Assembly: GCA_009829735.1 (NCBI GenBank)
Contig: CM020619.1
Span: 30,344,063-30,408,062 of the forward strand
From: Pyropia yezoensis
Lineage: Eukaryota; Rhodophyta; Bangiophyceae; Bangiales; Bangiaceae
Direction: 5' to 3'
Length of the DNA stretch: 64,000 bases
Under the pieces are notes generated by a model that saw only the letters and a program-made list of their open reading frames with translations, ran no database searches and was not told where the DNA came from. Positions 1-8,762 of the stretch are shown here, piece by piece; positions within the stretch are counted from its first letter, which is position 1, and each line of letters opens with the position of its first letter. Position numbers and translations under genes: made by a program.

Positions 1-26
1 GCACCACCTTACATCACCCCACGTCC

Positions 27-2488
27 ATGCGTGCCACCCCCCCCACGTCCGTGATGCGACTTCCCCCTCCTCCATCCCCTGCGGCCGTTGCCGCGGGTGA
101 GCCCGGCGTCGGCACTTTCTTGTACCCCGCAGCGGCCGAGGTGAAGACCGCCGCGTTTGCCACGGGCACTCTACTCGAGACGGTCACCCCCTTGCATGGT
201 GTGCGGGTGCAGACGGCGCGCGCACTCGCTAGTGGCCGACCAGCGGGGCACATTCGGTCGCTCTCGTCCTGGCGGACGTCTCTTTTTGGCGTTCCACCAG
301 CGGCGGTGACGTTGGCGGGTCGGCGACGGGTGTCTGCACCGCTGGTCCAGGGGGCAGGACGGGGGGCTAGGACGGGTGTTTCGGGCGGCGGGCTGTCGTC
401 TCACGGCACGTTCCGAGCGCGGCCATTGGCGTCGGTGGCGGCGGACGGGACGAGCCCGGTCGGGGAGATGGAGGACTCGGACGATGAGATGCCTCAGGCG
501 CGCTCCGCCGGCGGGGCGGGCATCTACCTCAACGCGGGACCCCTTCGGTCGGGGGTGGGAGGGCGGGTTCGCCGTGGCATGAGCACAGCAATGTCGACGG
601 CAACCACGGCTGCGGCGCCTCCCGTGGAGGAGGGTGGCGCCTATGCGGGGCAGATCTTTTGCAACCGCAACCTCAACATGGCCAAGATTACTGCCGTCGG
701 GTTTGGTACGTGACGCGTCGGCGGTCGTGGTCTACGTTTGGAAACATGCAAGCGGCAGGTGTTCAGTGGGTTCTGTCGGTTTGTGAGTGGCATGGGCTGG
801 TGGGCGGACTCGTCGGTGTGTGGGGGATGACTGGGTGCGTGGACGTGCTAGTGACTTGCCATGTTCAGCAGTCACTGACATACTCTCGAGCTTTTTCCTG
901 CTGCTCCACACTTTCTGTTATGCTTGGTCGTGGCCTTGTTTTGTGTCTGGTTGGTACCACAGACATGGACTACACGCTGTCGCAGTACAACTCGGAAGTC
1001 TTTGAGATGCTTTCTTTCCAGGGTGCGCTGAACAATCTCGTGACCCGCCTTGGATACCCCGAGGCCCTGCTGGAGCGGAAGGACAGCTATGACCACCATT
1101 ACTTCATCCGTGGCCTGGTGGTAGACAAGGTGCGAGGCAATATCATCAAGATGGACCGTCACAAATACGTCAAAGTGGCGCTACACGGCTTTCGGGCGCT
1201 CAGCAAGGCTGAGCGGGAGACAGTGTACGACCCTACCGAGTCAGCCTGGAACTCTTTCGCTGAGCCAAACTACGCGGTGCTTGACACCATCTTCTCCATC
1301 CCCGACGCCTACCTTTTTGCGCTGCTTATTGACTACAAGGACGCGCACCCCGGAGAGATTACTCAGTCGAACATCCAAATCTACACGGACGTCCGACGGT
1401 CGGTCGACCTTTGCCATCGGGACGGGTGGATCAAGGAGCAAGTAGCAGCCGACCCGTCACGTTTTATTCACGTTGATCCCAACCTCGTACCGATGCTTCA
1501 GCGGCTGCGCCGCTCTGGCCGTAAGATGTTTCTGTTAACCAACTCACTGTGGGACTACACGGAAGTGGTCATGACGTTCCTGTACAACGCGTCAGAGGCG
1601 GGTCGCGATGGCGGTGACTGGAAGGACCTCTTTGACGTCATCATTTGCGGCTCATGCAAACCTGGCTTTCTCATTGACAAGCGTCTTTCCCTGTACCGGG
1701 TGGACGTGGCGTCAGGGCAGCTCGTCAATACGGAAGGTATCATTTACGAGACGGCGGACGAGTACTTGGCAGGTGGCAAGGTATTTCAGGGGGGCAACTG
1801 GACGCACTTGCACCAGCTGCTCAACATCAAGACTGGTTCCCAACTCCTGTACGTCGGCGACCACATGTATTCGGACATTCTGCGGTCCAAGCGGCAGCTC
1901 GGTTGGCGCACCATGCTAGTCATCCCTGAGCTAGCCCACGAGATCAATGTGCTGGCCTCCAACACCACCCAACTGGCGCGCATTGACAGCTTGCGGCACC
2001 AGCAGGACATGTTGGACGACTCGTTCGAGTGCCTCCGTGGCGAGCTCGACCGCCAGGACAACCTCAAGACCCTAGGCGCCACAGACGGCTCGGCTAGCAA
2101 TGGAGACTCGGGTGCTCGGGACTCGGAGGCCCCCGCCTGGAACCGCTCAGACGCGGTGAAGGAACTGGAGCGCCTGCGGTCAGAGCTGACGACTGTCAAG
2201 GCTGCGATTGCGAAGGATACGGAAGCCTACCACGAGGCATTCCACCCCGTGTGGGGCCAGCTGTTCAAGACTGGCCTCCAGAACTCCACCTTTGCGAAGC
2301 AGGTCGAGTCGTATGCCTGTCTGTACACTGCATCGGCGAGTAACTTGCTGCAGCCCAACCGGTACTGGCGGTGCTGGCCTGACCATCTACCGCATGACTG
2401 GAAGTTTGGGCGGCAGGAGACCCCAGCGGCAATGGGGTCTCCGAAGGCTGGTGGCGAAGACGGGGTGGCGTCGGCGGTCGACTTGTAA
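27..2488 (+). CDS. HAD-type 5'-nucleotidase (NT5C2/NT5DC-like), two exons
   Basis: Exons 27-705 and 963-2488 join in frame to give 734 residues. The 257-bp intron (706-962) runs from GTACGT to CACAG and splits the first catalytic Asp codon (G|AC). The product has the four HAD phosphatase motifs: DMDYT (residues 227-231, nucleophile and acid/base Asp), LLTNS (about 417), the Lys in SCKPGF (about 460) and GDHMYSD (about 525). The segment IFCNRNLNMAKITAVGF just before motif I and the LYTAS...LPHDW tail are typical of the cytosolic purine 5'-nucleotidase family, which hydrolyses nucleoside monophosphates; many NT5DC members have no proven substrate. The first 190 residues are Ala/Gly/Pro-rich and unlike the family, so they may be a targeting leader. 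The frame is open to the left edge, so the true start could lie upstream. It converges with RLP24. Confidence 0.9.
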
Positions 2489-2728
2489 GCAGCGTGCAGC
2501 GGTCAGTGCACACATCTTTGTCTATAGGTTCGTGTGGTGTAGGAGGGATGAGAGCTCCAGAGCTGTGATAAATCACTCCATAGGTATGACGATGCACAAA
2601 AACAGGCAGCGCTGGCTCGTAACAAACACAGGTATACAGCAAACACAAAGAATACGATGTGTACCACGGAAAACAGATGAGGGAAAGAAGAACCCCTTCG
2701 ACAGGTGAAAAGACAACCATGAGACCCT
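2489..2728. other. Convergent 3' intergenic space (nucleotidase / RLP24)
   Basis: These 240 bases separate the stop codons of two convergent genes and must hold both 3' UTRs and poly(A) sites. I see no clear canonical AATAAA on either strand and no other gene. Confidence 0.6.
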
Positions 2729-3229
2729 CTACTCGTCCACCGCCATCCGGGCTTGTGGTTCCTCTTCCCGCATGGCCTGGCCAACCCGCGCCCTGGCCTC
2801 GGCCCGTTCCCGCACCAGGACTGGCTCCACCAGCTGAATGCTCTGGGTGAGATCCCGAATCCCGTCCTTGCGCTCTGTTACCTCCTTGGCGCGCATGCGG
2901 CGGCGATGGAAGTCTGCCTGTCGCAGCACCTTCACCTCCGACACCTTGGTCATCGCCCGCAACGACGAGGCCATCACCTCTCGGTCGTACTTGGCCACCA
3001 CGTTGCGGCGGCGCTCAAACTCAAACGTCGCGTCCACCACCAACTCCTTACCGGCAGCGGCGCGGAAGGCCTTCGTCCACCGCAGGTGACGGGGGTTCTT
3101 CTTCATGGCGAACAGCTTCCGACACTTGGAACGACAAAAGCGAAACGACTTGGAGTCGTTGCGAACAAACATGGTGCCATGGCCGGGGTAGACGGTGGAG
3201 GAGCAGACGTAGCACTTCTCCAGTCTCAT
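2729..3229 (-). CDS. RLP24: Ribosome biogenesis protein RLP24 (L24e-like)
   Basis: An intronless 166-residue protein whose start is fixed by the family's N terminus MRLEKC. It carries the L24e zinc-binding cysteines (C6, C9, C32, C36) around PGHGTMFVRND and FRFCRSKC, then the conserved NPRHLRWTKAFRAAAGKE block and a basic, helical C-terminal half ending in an acidic tail. Human RSL24D1 is 163 residues, so this is full length. In the known family RLP24 occupies the L24 site on nuclear and early cytoplasmic pre-60S particles and is released by an AAA ATPase before L24 loads. The open frame continues upstream to 3763 but that part is not similar to the family and is taken as 5' untranslated. It lies 542 bp downstream of the arginine deiminase gene on the same strand. 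Confidence 0.95.
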   Translation of the reverse strand: MRLEKCYVCSSTVYPGHGTMFVRNDSKSFRFCRSKCRKLFAMKKNPRHLRWTKAFRAAAGKELVVDATFEFERRRNVVAKYDREVMASSLRAMTKVSEVKVLRQADFHRRRMRAKEVTERKDGIRDLTQSIQLVEPVLVRERAEARARVGQAMREEEPQARMAVDE

Positions 3230-3771
3230 GGTGTGGGCTAGCGGAGAGAAAGGCGTGTAACTAGTGAGATAACAACGGCCAAAAGGGAGGAAGAGTGTGA
3301 GGGGACCAGAGATGTGGGGAAGCAAGGGAGATACGAGCGGGCACGGGTCGGTCACAAGGACGAGAAGGGCTTGTATGAGCACGAGGCGGGTCACGAGCAT
3401 GCGTGTTGCGGCGCGACGTGAAGGACGACGGTCGACGACATTCTGAGTTTTCACAGATTGGGAAAAGTATTCCTGAATTAGGCCCTGAAGTCCGTGAGCA
3501 CTAAATTTAGGCTGGCGTGCCAACCGAGGGAGACACCCAACCGCACACGTGGCAAATAAGCCCATCTCGTCTGCTGTGTGACGCCGCCGCAGCGGCGAGG
3601 GGGAAGCGCTAGGGGGAACAAGAGCACACACGCCATAACGCGCGGACAGCGCGACACGGCGCGGGGAAATGCTTGGGCGTGGCAACCAAGACAAGCCGCA
3701 GTGAGTGCTGGAGTTTACGAGCACGTGCCCAAGGAGGGCACCCCTGTGACAGTACGTCATCAATCAACAAC
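3230..3771. other. Intergenic: RLP24 promoter side and arginine deiminase 3' end
   Basis: A 542-base space between two minus-strand genes. It should contain the RLP24 promoter and 5' UTR and the arginine deiminase 3' UTR. No RNA gene, conserved box or additional coding segment was recognised. Confidence 0.5.
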
Positions 3772-5472
3772 CTACTCCGCTTCGCGCTGCACGACTTGAG
3801 AGCAACAATGTACTGCCCCATACATAGCCGTGACAGCATCAAATGGCATAAACTGGACGTCGCCCGAGAAGAACGGCGACCGCGCAATCTCACGCGCCGT
3901 CTTTTGGTGGACGCTCAGCACGCGTCCCCCTCCCAGGTTGAGCGCGTTGCAGCCGTATGCGAGTTGGTCTTCCCCATCGATGGGAATGATGTTGTAGCCA
4001 TTCTCCCGAACATACAAGCTAAACTCCACGTCCACACGGCCCTTGACGTAGGGCGCACCTTCCGCGTCACGCACCCACTCGTCCACAAGCCGGCGGGTGG
4101 GACTGTCGCCGCCCATCATATCGCGAAGCATCAGGCAGCAGTCGCTGGTCAGCAAGTTGAAAACGGTGTCCAAGTGCATTCGAGTTTGCTGCCGCTCGTA
4201 GTCGTCACGCACAACCGCCACGCGGCGGGTGCCAAACAGATCGTTCTCGAGCATGTACGACACCGCCTGCATGTTGGTCCGCGGCCCTACGCCGATGAAG
4301 CACAGGTCTGGTCCCGCTGGGAAGAAGTCTCCACCCTCGAGGAAGGCGTTGGGCTCGGTTACGCGTCCAATGACTCGCAGGGACAGCTTCCGGAGACAAA
4401 ACTCAAGCACGTCCACCTCGTGGTGCCGCTGCGTGCTGCGCAGACGAGCCATGACAATTCCCTTCCTGGTGGTGACTTGCTGATCCCGGCAAAAGATGAT
4501 GTTCGCTAGCGGGTTGAAAGCGTACGAGGCGGTCAACCCAGTGTCCCGAAGCGACGGCACAACCGTTACGGTGGGACGGGTAAGGATGATTTCAACCAGC
4601 TGAGCCACGTCCATCTTCTCCAACACCAAGGACTTGTACTCGGGGCTGACATGGTAAAGGTGCCCGCGCGCCGCGGCCGGGCCCGAGTTGGCCTCCGCGG
4701 CAATCCGCTTCGCGTCGGGATGGAGCTCGTAAGACAGGCAGCGAGCGGCCAGGTCCTCGAGGGCCAGGCGGGCCGTTACGCTTCGCCGTGCGTCCCGCTC
4801 CAGCACCGCCCGCACGTCGTGCACGGTCGCGCCCGCCGCCTCCAGGCGCTCGACAAAGTCCTTGTGCTGCGCCCGCGTGCGGAGCAGGTTCACGGGGCCC
4901 TCCCAGAGGGCTCCCACCGGGTGCAGGGCGCCCATGGTCTTGCTAAGGCCAGGGGTGCAGACAACAATCACGCGGGCGGGGTCGTTCTCATGGTTTTGGC
5001 CGGTCGGCGCACAGGGCGGAGAGGGGCCCGCGGCGGCACCCTCGACGAGATCCCCCAACATGCCAAGACGGGCACAATCCACGTGACGCTTGGGTGGGGG
5101 CGTTGGGGGCACCCCATTGGAGACGGTGACGTCCCCGTCGACGCCATCTCCTGCCATTGAGCTGCAGTGGCGACCGGTCTGGGAGTGAAGCGTAAGGGGC
5201 GGGGGGGAGAGAGTCGCGGGACAGGGGTACGAAGTGCGGGGTGGGTGAAGGCAGGAGCAGGAGGGCTGGAAGTTAGGCCACAGCAGTGAGGAGGAAAGGC
5301 GGGCCTGACGGATGGCAGGGAGAAACCGCAGTGCCGAGGGCAGTGCAGCTACTGTCGTAGCCGCCGACGCCGGCGACGCCCGACCGACAGAGGTGCAGCC
5401 GGAAGTGGCGGTCAACAGAGCCATGCAGCCTGTACAGTTTTGAAGGCAGCGAGATTTGCACTCGGCATGCAT
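3772..5472 (-). CDS. Arginine deiminase, with N-terminal extension
   Basis: An intronless frame of 566 residues from the first ATG (5472). It matches arginine deiminase (L-arginine + water to citrulline + ammonia) in all catalytic blocks of the amidinotransferase fold: FNPLANIIFCRD (Asp near 329), FLEGGDFF (Glu near 378), MHLDTVF (His and Asp near 430), the YGCNALNLGGGRVLS strand, and a C-terminal GAVHCCSQ whose first Cys (about 554) is the expected nucleophile. The first 105 residues are unlike the family and contain an Ala/Ser/Arg-rich stretch, consistent with an organelle leader. An internal ATG at 5157 would give 461 residues without it, so two start forms are possible. In eukaryotes the enzyme has a scattered distribution and is known from algae and some protists. 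Confidence 0.9.
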   Translation of the reverse strand: MHAECKSRCLQNCTGCMALLTATSGCTSVGRASPASAATTVAALPSALRFLPAIRQARLSSSLLWPNFQPSCSCLHPPRTSYPCPATLSPPPLTLHSQTGRHCSSMAGDGVDGDVTVSNGVPPTPPPKRHVDCARLGMLGDLVEGAAAGPSPPCAPTGQNHENDPARVIVVCTPGLSKTMGALHPVGALWEGPVNLLRTRAQHKDFVERLEAAGATVHDVRAVLERDARRSVTARLALEDLAARCLSYELHPDAKRIAAEANSGPAAARGHLYHVSPEYKSLVLEKMDVAQLVEIILTRPTVTVVPSLRDTGLTASYAFNPLANIIFCRDQQVTTRKGIVMARLRSTQRHHEVDVLEFCLRKLSLRVIGRVTEPNAFLEGGDFFPAGPDLCFIGVGPRTNMQAVSYMLENDLFGTRRVAVVRDDYERQQTRMHLDTVFNLLTSDCCLMLRDMMGGDSPTRRLVDEWVRDAEGAPYVKGRVDVEFSLYVRENGYNIIPIDGEDQLAYGCNALNLGGGRVLSVHQKTAREIARSPFFSGDVQFMPFDAVTAMYGAVHCCSQVVQREAE

Positions 5473-6192
5473 CGTCACGGCGCACTCTGTCGGGCCCCGC
5501 GCATCACTGCTGTCGCCCGGAACACAAAGACAAAAAAAAAAAATTGCTGGGGGACACGGTTCCGCATGGGGGGGTCCACAGTCGCGTCCGCAACCCGCAA
5601 ACCCGATTGAGGGCGGTTTCCTGAACCACGGTTTTAAGCCCCACTGCGCCGCCGCGGCGCGTCACTGCGACGCGTTTTCGCCGCTCCTTCCACTCGGGCC
5701 ACGCTATGCACCCCCCCCTCCTGAGCCCCCACCCATGGCCCGCACGCCGCTTCCTTTGGGTGGCGAAGGTCGCTTCCTTTCGATGGCAAAGGCCGCTGTC
5801 AACCACGGCGCTGGGTGCCCATGCGACCACGCCGTGATGACCAGACACGGCCGGCAGCAGCAGCACGCACGCCCACATGACCTGCCCGCTGCAGCAGAGA
5901 GGGTGGCCTAGCGAGGCACTTCCCCTGGCATTGGCGTCATGGGCCAACGGGCGGGCGGTTGCGACTCGCACAGGGCCGCTTCACAGAGATGCAAGAAGGG
6001 AAACGATGCAGTTTTTACCCTCCTACTCACCACGCCACCGTTGCCACAACCGCCCCGCCACTTCATCAAAAAGTAACGACCTCTTTCGAGACGGGGGCTC
6101 CACGCTCAGTGGGACACCCCTCCCCCCGTCCCACCACCTCCTCATGACGGTGCGTAGCCGCTCGGTGGGACCATCCCCCCCACCACCCCCCT
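5473..6192. other. Intergenic: arginine deiminase promoter side and lactonase 3' end
   Basis: A 720-base space between two minus-strand genes. It holds a 12-13 base A-run near 5533, a C-rich stretch near 5710 and a small imperfect tandem repeat (listed separately). Open frames here are short, low-complexity and match nothing I recognise, so I see no gene. Confidence 0.5.
5748..5792. repeat. Imperfect two-copy tandem repeat, about 22 bp
   Basis: Two adjacent copies of a CGCTTCCTTT...GGC(G/A)AAGG unit separated by one base. They differ at about four positions. No function is evident. Confidence 0.45.
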
Positions 6193-8246
6193 CTACGCAG
6201 CAACAAACGGGGACGACAGCTGCGCCGCAGCGGGCGCGTCCAGCAGCCACTCGACGCCCGTCTCCGGCCGCACCCGCGCGGCCGGCAGCAGTACGTCCTT
6301 GCTGCCCTGTCAAGTGCACCAACAACTCAGTGGCCAACCATGGAGCGAGCGCCGCGGGACAGTCCCCCACGGAGTGCCACAAGCAATGAAAAAGTGCCAC
6401 ACCCACATCGGGAGAGCACAGTAGCCACCCCACCGCGTAAACCAAAGAGAGACCGTCAGCTCAGGCTCCATCCACGCCCTCGCCGCAGCAACCCACACGA
6501 GCGTACCGACATCGTTTGTACAAGGCGTGCACGCACCAGCCGCGAGAGCGCATGGTGCACCCCTCCATCACCCCTTCCTCGACTTGCCCCAGCGCCTCAC
6601 CCCCCAAACGCACATGGAATATCTCGTGAAGAACCTCTGCCTTGCCCCCACCGGTAGTGACAAACAGCACGTTGCGACCGGCGTTGAGGACCGGAAGCGT
6701 CAGGGTGATCCGGCCTGGCGGCGGCTTGGGGGAGTCTGTGATGGACGCCACCGCCATGTCGGTGACATCCAGCTGCGGGCGACAACATGAGGCGGTGCGC
6801 ACGTGGGACACAGTGAGACCGATTGAAGAGAGCAAACACAAACCACACAGGCTGTCAGTCACAGCACGGCCCAGAACACACCACACCCCGGGACGATACC
6901 CCACCTTTGCCGAAGTGCGGACAAAGCGCGCCGCGCTCACTCCCAGAGACCAGCGACATGTCCCCACTCACCCAATCTGACACGCCTACTCCACATTCCT
7001 TGGTGCAGCACATCTCACTTACCAGCGGGTGTCCAGGAAAGAGCGACGCCGTGTGGCCGTCGGGCCCCATGCCCAACAGGATCATGTCTACATGGGAGTC
7101 CGGTGGCGGCCGCCCAACAAAAAACAAAGGGACAACCGACGCAAGTGCGCACCCCAAGCAATTACAGGCAAGCCACGAGGCCCTCTGCAGCAGTTAGAAA
7201 CCATGCCCCCGCTTGCAAAGCACACGTGCTGCACAGAGCAGTTTCACAAGCGAGCACAGCCCTTGGTACCACCAACACGTCCCCCAGCTCCGTTGACATA
7301 CCAAACACGGGCACCCCATCCGCCATGTCCATCCCCTTGAGCTTTTCTTCATAGTCGGCCGCCGCGGCGGGTGGGGCGAGGCCCTCGGTGAGCTTCACAA
7401 CCTGGACCCCCGACCCGTCGCGGGCCGCCAGCAGTGTATCGGCCACCAGCTTGTAGTTGCTGTCGTCGTCCGTCAGGGGCACGACCCGCTCGTCCGCAAA
7501 GTAGATGATGGTGGACGACCAGGGCATCTAGACAGGCGATACACAGGCATAGGCGGGGACAATAACAGATACACAGAGGCAAAGCAATGAAAAGCGGGCG
7601 CGAACCTGGATTCCCGCCATCGCCTCCCAGTGTCAGAGCCCTCTACACATAATCGACGCACGGAAAATGCACACAGCACCTAGTGTCCGTCCTTTAAATT
7701 CGCTCGCACCCAGGACATCGACACATCCACCACCATCAGTCTTGCATCACACCCTCCCTTTCTACTTGCACTCCGGGCCACGCTACTTGAAACACACCCT
7801 GCCCCCCCCAACATGCTGGCAGCTCAGCCCGACAAACGTACGTCGTCCCCCTTATCACCGTCCAGTCCTGCAGCCAACGTCTTGGGCAGGCTGCCACCGC
7901 TGACTGCTAGCCGAAACACCCCACGTGCGGATACCGCCGCGGCCGCCGCTGCCAGCACGCGGGCGCCGAGCGTGTCCCCAACCGCCGCCCCGTCGGCGCC
8001 TACCGTCACTACCGGGGTGGGTGGCGCGTCGCCCGCCATGCTAACCGGAGACAGGGTGGCGGGGGAGGCTGGCAGGTGATGGCACCCTAGCGGCGATGAC
8101 CACCGCCCAAGTGACACGAGGAGGGCGGCGGCAGGCGTGGGGGGAGAACGGCCAGCCGATGCGTGACGAGCCGAGAAAGCGCCGGCAAGCGTCCCGGCGG
8201 GGGGGCTCACAACGAACGCGGTGACAGACGCGGCTGCGGTGGGCAT
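6193..8246 (-). CDS. PGL: 6-phosphogluconolactonase, five exons, probable transit peptide
   Basis: Exons on the minus strand: 8246-7842, 7527-7302, 7087-7023, 6772-6614, 6306-6193 (322 residues). The introns (314, 214, 250, 307 bp) start GTACGT, GTATGT, GTAAGT, GTGCGT and end TCTAG, TGTAG, CGCAG, GACAG, and all phases agree. It hydrolyses 6-phosphogluconolactone in the oxidative pentose phosphate pathway. Family blocks in order: [51 protein letters not shown] (spanning the 65-bp exon), [31 protein letters not shown], and in the last exon [12 protein letters not shown] start at 8039 (MAGD) gives 253 residues, the usual enzyme length. The ATG at 8246 adds a 69-residue Ala/Ser/Pro/Arg-rich leader with TAFV near its start, which resembles a red-lineage plastid transit peptide (inference). 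Confidence 0.9.
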
Positions 8247-8560
8247 CGTGGGGAGTGCGGCTTGCAGCGGGGAGGAGAAACCTGCCTCTGCTGCGGCGGA
8301 TGTGTGTACTGCGAGAGGCACTGCACGAGTAGGATGGAGGGGGCCCCTCCGAACGCGCACCCTCCGCGAGGGGGGCGGTCGAGTCGGTGTCGCCCACAAA
8401 CCTCCTGGACTGGGATTGTTTGACAAGTGACCTGCTGACGCGGATCACGCGTTCGAACAGATTCAAAGCGACTCAAGGTGAACAGAAAAACCGAATTAGA
8501 TACAAGAGACCAGGATGCTTATCTTGTCTGTTCCCACAAGATGGTCAGTACAACGCGCAA
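8247..8560. promoter_or_regulatory. Divergent promoter region between the lactonase gene and U6
   Basis: These 314 bases lie between the lactonase start (leftward) and the U6 start (rightward), so both promoters must be here. A TTCCCACAAG at 8531-8540, about 30 bp upstream of U6, shares TCCCACA with the plant snRNA upstream element, but in plants that element sits nearer -60. No clear TATA box is visible at -25 to -30. The promoter is inferred from position, not proven by motif. Confidence 0.35.
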
Positions 8561-8674
8561 TGGCTGCTTTTCGGCTTCGGCCATATGATACACTGGAAAA
8601 CAAACAGAGAAGATTAGCATGAGTCCTCGCGCAGAGATGACACACGTACAATCCGAAGAGTACCACTTTTTTTT
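8561..8674 (+). ncRNA. U6: U6 spliceosomal snRNA gene (complete, with T-run)
   Basis: The RNA is about 107 nt. It opens with a 5' stem (TGGCTG pairing with CGGCCA), followed by ACTGGAAAACA, the invariant ACAGAGA box joined to AGATTAGCATG (including the catalytic AGC), then the internal stem-loop and GATGACACAC. The stem-loop differs from human U6 by paired changes (CUC/GAG in place of human pairs) yet keeps the C.A mismatch and the bulged U, which argues for a working RNA. It ends in T8, as Pol III genes do. U6 forms the catalytic core of the spliceosome with U2. This is the only full U6 in the window; its 3' half, from base 8632, recurs at each LINE junction downstream. Confidence 0.93.
8667..8674 (+). 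terminator. U6: Pol III terminator of U6 (T8)
   Basis: Eight consecutive T directly after the U6 3' end, followed four bases later by a second T-run of seven (8679-8685). Such T-runs terminate RNA polymerase III on the non-template strand. Confidence 0.8.
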
Positions 8675-8711
8675 GGTATTTTTTTGGTGTGTTGAGCTAC
8701 GGAGTGGTGGG

Positions 8712-8734
8712 GGGGGGGTGTGACTCACCCCCCC
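8712..8734 (+). other. LINE 5' UTR hairpin
   Basis: Nine-base-pair stem, G7-TG pairing with CA-C7, around a TGACT loop, just before the first ORF1 ATG at 8763. It recurs in every copy (for example near 16361, 26076, 33723 and 50761). A stable 5' hairpin could protect or structure the element RNA; function is inferred. Confidence 0.6.
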
Positions 8735-8762
8735 ATCGCTTTTGTTTGCGTGGGGAAGCGGT

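Noticed and set aside
659-962. N-terminal extension of the nucleotidase read straight through 706-962
   Set aside because: It lacks the family's sequence before motif I, while splicing at GTACGT/CACAG restores it exactly, in phase.
5504-6498. Several 60 to 170 codon frames between arginine deiminase and the lactonase
   Set aside because: Low-complexity, overlapping each other on both strands, no family features, and partly inside lactonase introns or its last exon.
8247-8426. Longer lactonase start at 8426
   Set aside because: The codon there is TTG; the first ATG in frame is 8246.
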